Below are positions 1 to 6,543 of a stretch of DNA of 7,265 bases, piece after piece. The notes beneath the pieces are model-generated. The model saw only the letters and a program-made list of their open reading frames with translations. It was not told where the DNA came from and searched no databases. Each line of letters begins with the position of its first letter. Within the stretch, counting starts at the first letter, position 1. A program made the position numbers and the translations under genes. The stretch is from Methanobacteriota archaeon (GTDB lineage: Archaea; Thermoplasmatota; Poseidoniia; Poseidoniales; Thalassarchaeaceae), in assembly GCA_002725475.1 (NCBI GenBank), contig PBPH01000112.1, forward strand, positions 1 through 7,265, in the 5' to 3' direction.

Positions 1-286
1 GGTCATCTAGTTCCCAATCTCCAGAGATAGAGATATCTGGACATGAAACTCCACAACCCATGCTGAACACTTTTTGGAAGGTTGTGTGGTCTACATCATC
101 CACCTGTTTTGGTTGTTGGTGTGCAATGTCAATCCCTTTCTCGGCCATCACTGCAATGGCATTTGAAGCTACGGCAACCCCGGGAATTGTTCCTGCACTG
201 GCAGCTTCTAAACCGAGGAATCTAGCCCAACCTTCAGCCATTTGGCTTCGACAAGTATTGCCTACGCAGACAAATAATACACGCAC
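1..286 (-). CDS. Low-molecular-weight phosphatase fold, arsenate reductase-type protein (partial, 3' end outside window)
   Basis: The first 95 residues are visible, starting MRVLFVCVGNTCRSQMAEG. This carries the P-loop of the low-molecular-weight tyrosine phosphatase fold: nucleophile Cys7 in a C-X5-R motif (C7 to R13) followed by Ser14. The segment MGCGVSCP has Cys78 and Cys82, then DWELDD at the window edge, where the family has its W-x-L-x-DP general-acid motif. A P-loop Cys plus a downstream Cys pair is the arrangement of thioredoxin-coupled arsenate reductases (ArsC), which reduce arsenate to arsenite in the cytoplasm; ordinary LMW tyrosine phosphatases lack the second pair. There is no in-frame ATG between the upstream stop and the P-loop. 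GTG at 284-286 is the best start, with AAGGA (plus-strand 297-301) 10 nt upstream. It begins 23 bp after the stop of the large secreted protein, so cotranscription is likely. Fold is certain; arsenate as substrate is inferred, and a protein phosphatase remains possible. Confidence 0.9.
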   Translation of the reverse strand, partial: MRVLFVCVGNTCRSQMAEGWARFLGLEAASAGTIPGVAVASNAIAVMAEKGIDIAHQQPKQVDDVDHTTFQKVFSMGCGVSCPDISISGDWELDD

Positions 287-309
287 ACTTTCACAATCCT
301 TGTTTGAAA

Positions 310-3300
310 TTATCTAAAATCATTAGTTAAGCCAAGTTGTTCGTCTAGGGAACCTCCTCTTCTAATCATGATGATAATGGCGATACCAGAACCTAACATC
401 ACAAGCCCAAGTAGGGCCAATACAATAACCCCTGTAGATCCCCAATCAATTAGTGCATCAGTAGGATTTGTTAGTGGGTCAACGTCTTCTTCGGAGAGCT
501 CAACAGTAACTTCTACTACCGGTTGCGTAGTTGTAAGATAGACATCAATTCCTCTGAAATCAAGAACAATCGAATTTGCAGGTAGTCCTTCACGCACTGT
601 AACTTCAATGCTATAAACGCCATCCCCAGAAGTGACATCACCACCTTGGCCATCATCTCTCATCGTTTGCCACATTGTATCTTGTCCTACAGGAGCCAGC
701 ATCCCAAGTCGCCCTTGTACAACAGTGATGACATCATGGTCTGTCGCATTCACAGTCAAAATGTATGTGCTAACTCCATCACCTACATCTGGTACAATTA
801 TTTTATCAACCACATTTCCATCTTTAATAATTGTAAAGTCAGAAATCTCAGGGCCACTATTCAAAATCTCAAGAGCTGGAATATTGTATGTAGGTGCATC
901 CCACGCATCACCTCCCATTCCGATTTCAGAACTTTCCAAATGTAGGTGTGTGACAGTAGCCCAGCCACCACCTATGTCTTCAATTCTAACTGGTAGTAGT
1001 AGTTCTCCTGGGGTTAAGGTGGCGGGGATATCAATCAGACCATTCCACACCCCCCCTCCATCTTCTGTGAGTTCAAACAAATCGCCGCCCTCTCCACGCA
1101 GGTCTATTGATACAGTAGATATTTCCAATGAGTCAAATGGCTTGGCTGAAACGGCCAGGTTGGAACCTCTCATTACACTATCAGCACTCATTGTGAAATC
1201 AACCAATCTAGGAGCCCTATGTGCAACTTCTATTGTCACATTAGTGCTGTTACTTGTCCACTCATCTATCGCGTTGATTCCTATAGATAAGTTCCCAGCA
1301 TCTGTTCCGAAATAAGTGAATGAACCTGTGAACTTGTCGTCATGGACGATTATATCTCCATCAAGCCCCACATCATTAAGTTCAATAATTCCTAATCCTA
1401 GGGAAGCAAGGTTAACTGTTACGTTACGAAGATTCCAGTCAGGGTCATCAATTTCCACTTCAATGTGAACTAGATTCCCACCTTCATTTACAACCCTACC
1501 TTCATGAAGGCGAACAGAAATAATCGACGGCGCAGTATTCTCGCTAGCTGTAATGATGCTTGGGGAAAGAACTCTTTCGAGTGATTGATTTTCCCAGAAC
1601 CAGGCATCTTCAGTAGTATTCAAATCTAGATAAACTTCTCTCGAAACTTCTGCAATTAAACCTGCTAATATGCCCTCATTGACGACTAATCCATTGGCAG
1701 TACTCGCATCACTGAGATAAGAACCAGACCATGCAGTAACTTGCATTGTATGGCCATCACGAGTATATGATTGGTATGAATGAGCAGTCAATTCAAGGTC
1801 CATGATATCACCAGAATATAGTCCAAGGTTATCGCCAATCAATAATTCAGAAGGGGCGAAGCCAGTTTCTCTACTGATATCGACATCACCCAATCCAGAT
1901 TCATCTACAGTGTCGTTATTTTCTGCTGCAGGAATCGGTGATTGTTCAGGCCATTCCTCACCTTGGCTCGGATCGTCACTCTGTTCGTACCAATTGAAGT
2001 AAATGGTACGATTTGAATAGTTCTCGTAAATAACCTCATGATCCCAAGTTTCGTTGTAGTATTGGTGAGGTCCTAATCCATCTAGAAGACCGCCTCCAGT
2101 CAGATTAAACCAATTTTCTTCATGGATTCTATTTACTTCCCACATGGCGCCTGTAGAGTTTGCTGTTTGCCCGGTACCGTCAATCCGTCTAAGTACCCCA
2201 AACTCCCCAGTAGTAGCGCCAGTGATGTCAGCATCAATATGTATGGAATCAGCGGTTTTGGAACCGTTTTCGCTTTCTTGATGGAAAATCAAAACATCTC
2301 CATCTATCACAATCGAACCATTATCGTCATTTGTGTCCGAGAAGTAGAAGGTACCATCACCGAGGAATTTGGAATGCTGTAATGTCATCACTCCATTTTC
2401 AGTTCTTTCAATGTCGTATAATTGTTCCAAATCTATGTAGATATAAGTGCCATTAGATTGAAGCTCCATTTCAGCAGTGGCTTCAAATTGTGAATGATCC
2501 AATACTCTAACACCATCTATATCATGCATTTCAACAAGTAAGAGAGAAACATCTCCGTCTAGGTACATATCAGAATCAGGAGTTTCCGAAGAAATATTGA
2601 TATTTCCATTTGCTTCAAGTCTCAACTGCTCTTCAATTACTCCATCAATCATTGATCTAAGAATATAGGAATCAACTACAGAGGCTGTAATGGTTGTATT
2701 TTCTCCCTCGTCTTGATTTGTCACAGTCATATTTCCAGTTCCCGCCATCTCAAAAATTTGGCTTGTCAACACAGCCCCTTCCATGGTCTCATTAAGCCAA
2801 ATCCGATTTAGGTTTAGAACAAGGTAGATGTTTGCCCCATCTTCGTTGGTCTCATCAATTGTTAGATTTCCAGAACCCAATTCATCGTGAATTAGCACAC
2901 CTTCACTTCTCTCCTGCCAACCTTGCCCAGAAAAATCGAGAAGATATTCATTTGTCGTTTCATTCTCTAGTACATGCCGCAAAGTCCAATCCGTAGTCAC
3001 TGTTATTTCATGGTCTGCTAACGGTTGATTCCATACGGTGACTTGTACAATTCTTGATGCAAGAAGTTGATCAGTGGTGCTGTCATAAGCGGTGATTACA
3101 ATCTCATCACCAAATGTTAAGTTCGATGGTACTGTAATTCTATGACTAGTTAGATTGATTGGAGAGATGGTCAAATTAGCATCATCCCAAGAAAAATTCC
3201 AAGAGCCAACTTGACTACCATTTTCCATTACTTGTGTTACTTTGACATAAAAATCAGCAGCATTGGTTGTGGTGTTAAAATCGATGATGTATGAATGGTC

Positions 3301-3447
3301 TGCATTCCCATCGTCATCATGGTCAAGCCAATCAACTGAAATTACAGGATATGTGGTGCCATCTGCGATTGTTAAAGGAAGTGCAATAGAGGCTAAAAAA
3401 ATTAGAACCAAAAAATTAGCACGTGGGCGCTCCGCAACTCCGGCCAT
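310..3447 (-). CDS. Large secreted beta-rich surface protein with C-terminal membrane anchor
   Basis: This 1045-residue protein has a signal peptide (hydrophobic core about 12-28, likely cut near Ala28), a long extracellular part, one membrane helix (about 1005-1028), RR at 1029-1030 and a short cytoplasmic tail. It is therefore a type I surface protein. About 28 N-X-S/T sequons fit archaeal surface glycosylation. Residues about 35-140 look like a first beta domain. Residues about 185-450 hold degenerate repeats of about 43 residues. Residues about 636-745, 745-840 and 865-985 look like Ig-like beta-sandwiches. The last contains DDGQGGDVTSGDGVYS (931-946), a motif seen in Ig-like domains of secreted marine archaeal proteins, and a related DVGLDGD occurs at 692-698. 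No enzyme motif was recognised and there are no cysteines. The ATG has AAGGT (plus-strand 3454-3458) 6 nt upstream. It lies 59 bp after the small acidic gene. A structural, adhesive or binding role is inferred only. Confidence 0.88.
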   Translation of the reverse strand: MAGVAERPRANFLVLIFLASIALPLTIADGTTYPVISVDWLDHDDDGNADHSYIIDFNTTTNAADFYVKVTQVMENGSQVGSWNFSWDDANLTISPINLTSHRITVPSNLTFGDEIVITAYDSTTDQLLASRIVQVTVWNQPLADHEITVTTDWTLRHVLENETTNEYLLDFSGQGWQERSEGVLIHDELGSGNLTIDETNEDGANIYLVLNLNRIWLNETMEGAVLTSQIFEMAGTGNMTVTNQDEGENTTITASVVDSYILRSMIDGVIEEQLRLEANGNINISSETPDSDMYLDGDVSLLLVEMHDIDGVRVLDHSQFEATAEMELQSNGTYIYIDLEQLYDIERTENGVMTLQHSKFLGDGTFYFSDTNDDNGSIVIDGDVLIFHQESENGSKTADSIHIDADITGATTGEFGVLRRIDGTGQTANSTGAMWEVNRIHEENWFNLTGGGLLDGLGPHQYYNETWDHEVIYENYSNRTIYFNWYEQSDDPSQGEEWPEQSPIPAAENNDTVDESGLGDVDISRETGFAPSELLIGDNLGLYSGDIMDLELTAHSYQSYTRDGHTMQVTAWSGSYLSDASTANGLVVNEGILAGLIAEVSREVYLDLNTTEDAWFWENQSLERVLSPSIITASENTAPSIISVRLHEGRVVNEGGNLVHIEVEIDDPDWNLRNVTVNLASLGLGIIELNDVGLDGDIIVHDDKFTGSFTYFGTDAGNLSIGINAIDEWTSNSTNVTIEVAHRAPRLVDFTMSADSVMRGSNLAVSAKPFDSLEISTVSIDLRGEGGDLFELTEDGGGVWNGLIDIPATLTPGELLLPVRIEDIGGGWATVTHLHLESSEIGMGGDAWDAPTYNIPALEILNSGPEISDFTIIKDGNVVDKIIVPDVGDGVSTYILTVNATDHDVITVVQGRLGMLAPVGQDTMWQTMRDDGQGGDVTSGDGVYSIEVTVREGLPANSIVLDFRGIDVYLTTTQPVVEVTVELSEEDVDPLTNPTDALIDWGSTGVIVLALLGLVMLGSGIAIIIMIRRGGSLDEQLGLTNDFR

Positions 3448-3506
3448 GCACTAACCTTGTTCCTGTTCCCTCATGAATCCATTGGGTTGATGTTCTCAAA
3501 GTTGCT

Positions 3507-3908
3507 TTAGAACAACGGTTCTTCATATCCGTCATCACTACGATTCCAAATGTCTTGATGCAGGTCATCGTAAATATTGAATTCGGGGCTATCGTCATCC
3601 TCATCCTCATCTTCAAGGTAACCAAGGGCTTTCTGTGCAAGTTCAGCCTTGAACTTCCAATAGTGAATTCGCCATTCTCTTCCATCCCACAATGTCGTCT
3701 CTTCAGATTCTGTTGTTAGAAGATTGTAATCCTGGAAAATATAGAATAAATTTCTATCTGTTGGTTCTAATGCATTGTCAATGATGCGATCGTAATAGCC
3801 AAAGAACCCAAGAGCATGTTCCGCCATACTTTCGGCAACACTTTTTTCCATTTCTTTGTCAATATGTCGTTGAATTGCAGCCGTCAATCCTGCCATAGTC
3901 ATTCCCAT
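3507..3908 (-). CDS. Small acidic conserved archaeal protein of unknown function (DUF6015-like, tentative)
   Basis: The 133-residue product has no signal peptide or membrane segment and is probably cytoplasmic. It starts with a helical stretch (about 5-33), followed by a core with FFGYYDRIIDN (35-45), DRNLFYIFQDYNLL (51-64) and DGREWRIHYW (75-84). It ends in an acidic linker (about 99-106, EDEDEDDD) and a polar tail. The core resembles, from memory, a small archaeal family of unknown function (DUF6015) that includes Thermoplasmata members. Its helix-helix-strand pattern could suit a winged-helix-like fold, but no DNA-binding residues can be named. Met1, Met3 and Met5 are all possible starts; Met1 is chosen because GGGGGG on the coding strand (plus 3915-3920) ends 6 nt before it. 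It is the first gene of the leftward set and diverges from the ureohydrolase. The composition argues for a real gene; function is unknown. Confidence 0.8.
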   Translation of the reverse strand: MGMTMAGLTAAIQRHIDKEMEKSVAESMAEHALGFFGYYDRIIDNALEPTDRNLFYIFQDYNLLTTESEETTLWDGREWRIHYWKFKAELAQKALGYLEDEDEDDDSPEFNIYDDLHQDIWNRSDDGYEEPLF

Positions 3909-3933
3909 GTGCTTCCCCCCAACCAGTAGTCAT

Positions 3934-3948
3934 AGTCACTACGTGACT
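3934..3948. repeat. Perfect inverted repeat AGTCAC-TAC-GTGACT
   Basis: Two 6-bp arms are exact reverse complements around a 3-bp centre. The left arm is part of a tandem TAGTCA TAGTCA (3927-3938). The site lies 26 to 40 bp upstream of the start codon of the small acidic gene. It could be a dimeric regulator operator, or form a short hairpin in that gene's 5' leader. Symmetry is directly seen; function is inferred. Confidence 0.55.
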
Positions 3949-3955
3949 TTCCCCC

Positions 3956-3980
3956 CGGTGCACTTTCTATTTGTACACCG
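3956..3980. repeat. Imperfect inverted repeat CGGTGCAC / GTACACCG with a 9-bp spacer
   Basis: The 8-bp arms at 3956-3963 and 3973-3980 match as reverse complements at seven of eight positions. The AT-rich spacer reads AAATAGAAA on the minus strand. A minus-strand TATA-like element spanning the spacer would place transcription start roughly at 3940-3948, just upstream of the small acidic gene. A protein bound to these arms would then cover the promoter. The symmetry is seen; the promoter and operator roles are inferred. Confidence 0.5.
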
Positions 3981-4052
3981 CAATATATCAACAATCCGGT
4001 CTAATAATCCGAATTCGACTTTTTTGAAAATATTTCGACATGCGATAAGTCA

Positions 4053-4060
4053 TAAAAATA
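4053..4060 (+). promoter_or_regulatory. TATA-like box of the ureohydrolase gene
   Basis: TAAAAATA is centred about 30 bp upstream of the ATG at 4087. With the usual archaeal spacing of about 26 bp to the transcription start, the mRNA would begin only a few bases before that ATG, giving a leaderless or nearly leaderless message. This agrees with the lack of a well-spaced Shine-Dalgarno; the only purine run, GAGAG at 4080-4084, is too close to the ATG. Confidence 0.45.
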
Positions 4061-4086
4061 AACCACGAGACCAAGATTTGAGAGAA

Positions 4087-5007
4087 ATGGTTGAGCAGTT
4101 CTGTGAGGGGAATTTTCTTGGGTTACCAGAAAGCGATTCCGATGCCGATGTCGTGATACTTTCATTACCTTACGAATTAACAACATCTTATGGCCAAGGT
4201 ACGGTAAATGGACCTGCAGCATGTATTGAAGCATCTGGCCAAGTAGAACTATACGATTCACTTCTAGATGATGACTTACCGGCAGGCCAAACAATTCTAA
4301 CAGCTAATCCATGGGATGGCGAAGGAAGAACTCTAGAAGAGCAATTACAAGGGATTGAAAAATATCTCGAAGAGTGGTTATCTGGCAAAGCCTTTCCAGT
4401 AGTTCTTGGGGGTGAGCATGGGTCACTCGTGGCTGAGATGCGAGCACTCTCAAAGCATCCAACTTTAATGGGTGATTTGGCCAATCTAACAATCGTTCAG
4501 ATTGATGCGCATGCCGATTTGAGAGACGAATTGGATGGAGAAAAGTATAGCCACGCATGTGCCGCTAGACGTGCTCTTGATGAGGGGGTAGGGGAATTAA
4601 TTCAAATCGGAATCCGCGCATATTCTCGAGAAGAAGAGGAATTTATTGCAAGCGATGAAAGGGTGAATACTTGGTTCGCCCGTGATTTAATTACACCATG
4701 TGGTGGAGAAAAAGTATGGAAATCACTTCTAAAAGAGATTTCTAGAATTCAGGGCCCAGTATGGCTCACCTTAGATATAGATGGATTGGATGGTACTTTA
4801 GTTCCGAACACAGGCACGCCGGTGCCAGGTGGGCTTACTTATTGGCAGGCTGTTGAGGTGATAGAAACGTTGTTTTCAGCAGATGGGTGTGAAGTCATCG
4901 GGGCAGATGTGGTAGAGATTGTCCCAGGGATTGAGAGTAACTTAACGCAATTTACTGCAGCAATGTTGGCAACTAAAATTATCGCCGCCCACATAGCATC
5001 CGTTTGA
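4087..5007 (+). CDS. Ureohydrolase, probable agmatinase (arginase/agmatinase/formimidoylglutamase family)
   Basis: This cytoplasmic binuclear Mn-type hydrolase is predicted to release urea from agmatine, or possibly arginine or another guanidino compound. With start 4087 it has 306 residues, normal for the family. Metal-binding motifs are in order: GGEH (108-111, ligand His111), DAHAD (140-144, ligands Asp140, His142, Asp144) and DID (230-232, ligands Asp230, Asp232). YSHACAARRA (154-163) is typical of microbial agmatinases. NTGTPVPGGL (241-250) and GADVVE (272-277, with the conserved Glu277) follow as expected. Two departures are GGEHG where GGDHS or GGEHS is usual, and DIDGLDG where D-x-D-x-x-DP is usual. 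A longer reading from 3907 is rejected because it overlaps the divergent gene and adds 60 non-family residues. It lies 37 bp before the carboxypeptidase gene. Family is certain; substrate cannot be decided from sequence. Confidence 0.93.
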   Translation: MVEQFCEGNFLGLPESDSDADVVILSLPYELTTSYGQGTVNGPAACIEASGQVELYDSLLDDDLPAGQTILTANPWDGEGRTLEEQLQGIEKYLEEWLSGKAFPVVLGGEHGSLVAEMRALSKHPTLMGDLANLTIVQIDAHADLRDELDGEKYSHACAARRALDEGVGELIQIGIRAYSREEEEFIASDERVNTWFARDLITPCGGEKVWKSLLKEISRIQGPVWLTLDIDGLDGTLVPNTGTPVPGGLTYWQAVEVIETLFSADGCEVIGADVVEIVPGIESNLTQFTAAMLATKIIAAHIASV

Positions 5008-5044
5008 TGCTAAGTCTCAAAACATCCAACCACTAGCCGGACTT

Positions 5045-6406
5045 GTGCGGAACTTTACCACGTTGTTGCTCATCGCCCTTTTACTAACTAGTAGCGTGCC
5101 TAATGTGGCTGCCCAGCAACCCGACATTGTTCAGGAACATTGGTACCACTCCTATGCAACGCTTTCCATCGATGTACAGGCGTGGGCAGCCGATTATCCG
5201 GAAATAGTCCTACTGACTGTTGCCGGTCAGACGGAACTTGGTCGGAATCTATGGGTTCTTCAAATCTCTGATTGGACCCAAAATACCAAACCAAATGGTG
5301 ATCAAAAAGAGATAGTTTACATCGATGGCGGACATCATGGAAATGAACACTTGGGAACCGAATTGGCTTTCTTAACAGCTGAATATTACATCGAAGGTTG
5401 GGCGGCAGGGAATCAAGAAGTCATTGATGTTTTGACATCTACTGAACTTCACATTCTCATCATGCTTAATGCAGATGGCAATGATATAGACACTAGGTGG
5501 AATATCAACCAAGTTGACTTGAATCGAAACTACGACCATTACTGGAATACTTGCCCAACGACCCAACCGGGAAGCAGTGCGTTCAGTGAATCTGAAACTC
5601 TTGCGAATTCGATTTACATGAACACGATCGTCCCTGATGCCGACCTCTATGTTACAATGCATACAGGGGTTTGGATCATGCTCTATCCGTGGGGCAAGTG
5701 GCCAGACCAACCTTCGGATTGGGAGTTGTTCCACGGGATTAGGGATGAAGTTCACGCAAATATCTCAGATATACCGATTCAAAATGCAAATCAAGGATTG
5801 TATCCAAATTGTGGAACTAGTCGAGATTATGGTTATGGGGTGATGGGGTTCCCCACATTCACATTCGAAACTGATGACGAGCAATGGGCACTAGGCACTA
5901 TTGAGCCACTTTCAGATCGACTTGGTGAGGAGTTAGATGTGATGAGATATCTGATTACCAACATTTGGTATTGGAGAGCCCGACTATCCGTCACGTCATT
6001 TGAGTACAATGGAGATTCCATTGAGTTGCATGTTGTCAATTTGGGGCGAGCAAGCACTTCAAATGCCAGCGTTCAATACATCGATGATGGCGAAGTGATG
6101 TGGTCATCGGAGTTGTTTAGCGTCAATGCAACCAATAACTCGTATGTTCATCTGGATGCAATGAATCTGAGTCTAACTGATTCTGGCCACTTCGAATTGT
6201 ACTATCAAAAGAGAGTGATTGATTCGAGCATGTGGGTCAACGAAACGATTTCCGATGAGTTGATCGAAATATCCACAGAGGAGGAGAAGGGGTGGTTGCC
6301 CTTTATATCACCAATTTGGGCTATTTTGGCAATAGCATTAGCAGGAATCAGGAAAAATAAAAAAGATAAAGATACAGATTTAGAATGCCCTCGAAACGAG
6401 CACTAA
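5045..6406 (+). CDS. Secreted, membrane-anchored M14 family zinc carboxypeptidase
   Basis: The 453-residue product should remove C-terminal residues from peptides outside the cell. It has a signal peptide (about 1-23, cut near VAA/QQ). The M14 domain (about 32-310) has Zn ligands His98 and Glu101 in HGNE, with His206 in TMHTG as the third. LNADGND (141-147), Arg151 and DLNRNY (158-163, Arg161) match the substrate-binding region, and TFTFETDD (271-278) holds catalytic Glu275. Residues about 312-412 form a beta-sandwich, possibly CARDB-like (VVNLGRASTSNASV at 330-343). The tail has GWLPFISP, a hydrophobic stretch to about 434, then RKNKKDK, so the enzyme is probably tethered to the surface. Cys170 and Cys256 could form a disulfide. 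The start is GTG; no in-frame ATG precedes the catalytic domain and no good Shine-Dalgarno is visible, so the start is less sure than the family. It probably shares a transcript with the ureohydrolase. Confidence 0.93.
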   Translation: MRNFTTLLLIALLLTSSVPNVAAQQPDIVQEHWYHSYATLSIDVQAWAADYPEIVLLTVAGQTELGRNLWVLQISDWTQNTKPNGDQKEIVYIDGGHHGNEHLGTELAFLTAEYYIEGWAAGNQEVIDVLTSTELHILIMLNADGNDIDTRWNINQVDLNRNYDHYWNTCPTTQPGSSAFSESETLANSIYMNTIVPDADLYVTMHTGVWIMLYPWGKWPDQPSDWELFHGIRDEVHANISDIPIQNANQGLYPNCGTSRDYGYGVMGFPTFTFETDDEQWALGTIEPLSDRLGEELDVMRYLITNIWYWRARLSVTSFEYNGDSIELHVVNLGRASTSNASVQYIDDGEVMWSSELFSVNATNNSYVHLDAMNLSLTDSGHFELYYQKRVIDSSMWVNETISDELIEISTEEEKGWLPFISPIWAILAIALAGIRKNKKDKDTDLECPRNEH

Positions 6407-6543
6407 CTACTTTCATAATAGTGAGTATTATTGCCAAATTTTACCGTCAAATGCCTAATTTTAAAGATAAATCAGAAAAAAATTACCAAAAATAACAACT
6501 TTAACCAATTTTTACAATACTCAACTTTGAATAGGGTAACCCG
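6407..6543. promoter_or_regulatory. AT-rich intergenic region before the aminopeptidase gene
   Basis: These 137 bp contain no plausible gene. They probably hold the end of the carboxypeptidase transcript and the promoter of the aminopeptidase. Visible elements are a weak AT hairpin (6415-6431, ATAATA and TATTAT around GTGAG), a direct repeat TGCC(A/T)AATTTTA at 6432-6443 and 6452-6463, and CAACTTT at 6496-6502 and 6522-6528. An AT-rich TTTACAAT at about 6511-6518 is suitably placed for a TATA element some 25-30 bp before the start codon. Promoter assignment is tentative. Confidence 0.45.
6432..6463. repeat. Direct repeat TGCC(A/T)AATTTTA, two copies 20 bp apart
   Basis: The 12-mers at 6432-6443 and 6452-6463 match at 11 of 12 positions. 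Their starts are exactly 20 bp apart, about two helical turns, so both copies would face the same side of the DNA. Paired regulator sites upstream of the aminopeptidase are possible, but chance similarity in AT-rich DNA cannot be excluded. Confidence 0.4.

Larger units (their letters stand above)
3909..4086. promoter_or_regulatory. Divergent intergenic control region
   Basis: The 178 bp between the two divergent starts hold no convincing gene. An open frame continues leftward from the ureohydrolase to an ATG at 3907, but it overlaps the start of the divergent gene and encodes His/Pro-rich sequence unlike the family. The half near the leftward gene is dense in repeats: inverted repeats at 3934-3948 and 3956-3980, and the 8-mer TTCCCCCC at both 3913-3920 and 3949-3956. 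The half near the rightward gene is AT-rich and contains a TATA-like box. The region probably carries both promoters and at least one regulator site; that is inference from position and symmetry. Confidence 0.6.

Noticed and set aside
60..317. Plus-strand open frame of 85 codons at the left edge
   Set aside because: The opposite strand encodes a clear phosphatase P-loop and redox Cys pair across the same bases.
632..1315. Plus-strand open frame of 227 codons antisense to the large surface protein
   Set aside because: It is rich in Ser, Pro, Thr and Ile with no motif, and lies wholly inside a convincing gene on the other strand; it is a by-product of that gene's codon use.
3454..3474. Seven-codon mini-frame (MREQEQG) just before the large surface protein gene
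   Set aside because: It has no ribosome site of its own and its end overlaps the Shine-Dalgarno of the real gene; nothing suggests a regulatory leader peptide.
3591..3612. CATCCTCATCCTCATCTTC tract as a microsatellite
   Set aside because: It is the coding sequence of the acidic linker of the 133-residue protein on the minus strand; only a few imperfect units are present.
3416..3685. Minus-strand 89-codon frame overlapping the ends of the small acidic and large surface genes
   Set aside because: It is out of frame with both, has an unconvincing composition, and both flanking genes have good starts and stops of their own.
3907..4086. N-terminal extension of the ureohydrolase from an ATG at 3907
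   Set aside because: It overlaps the start codon of the divergent gene, covers the promoter region, and encodes a His/Pro/Ser-rich segment with no family similarity; starting at 4087 gives the normal family length.
6415..6431. Hairpin ATAATA-GTGAG-TATTAT after the carboxypeptidase stop as an intrinsic terminator
   Set aside because: The stem has only A-T pairs and no U-tract follows directly; archaeal termination relies on T-rich tracts rather than such stems.
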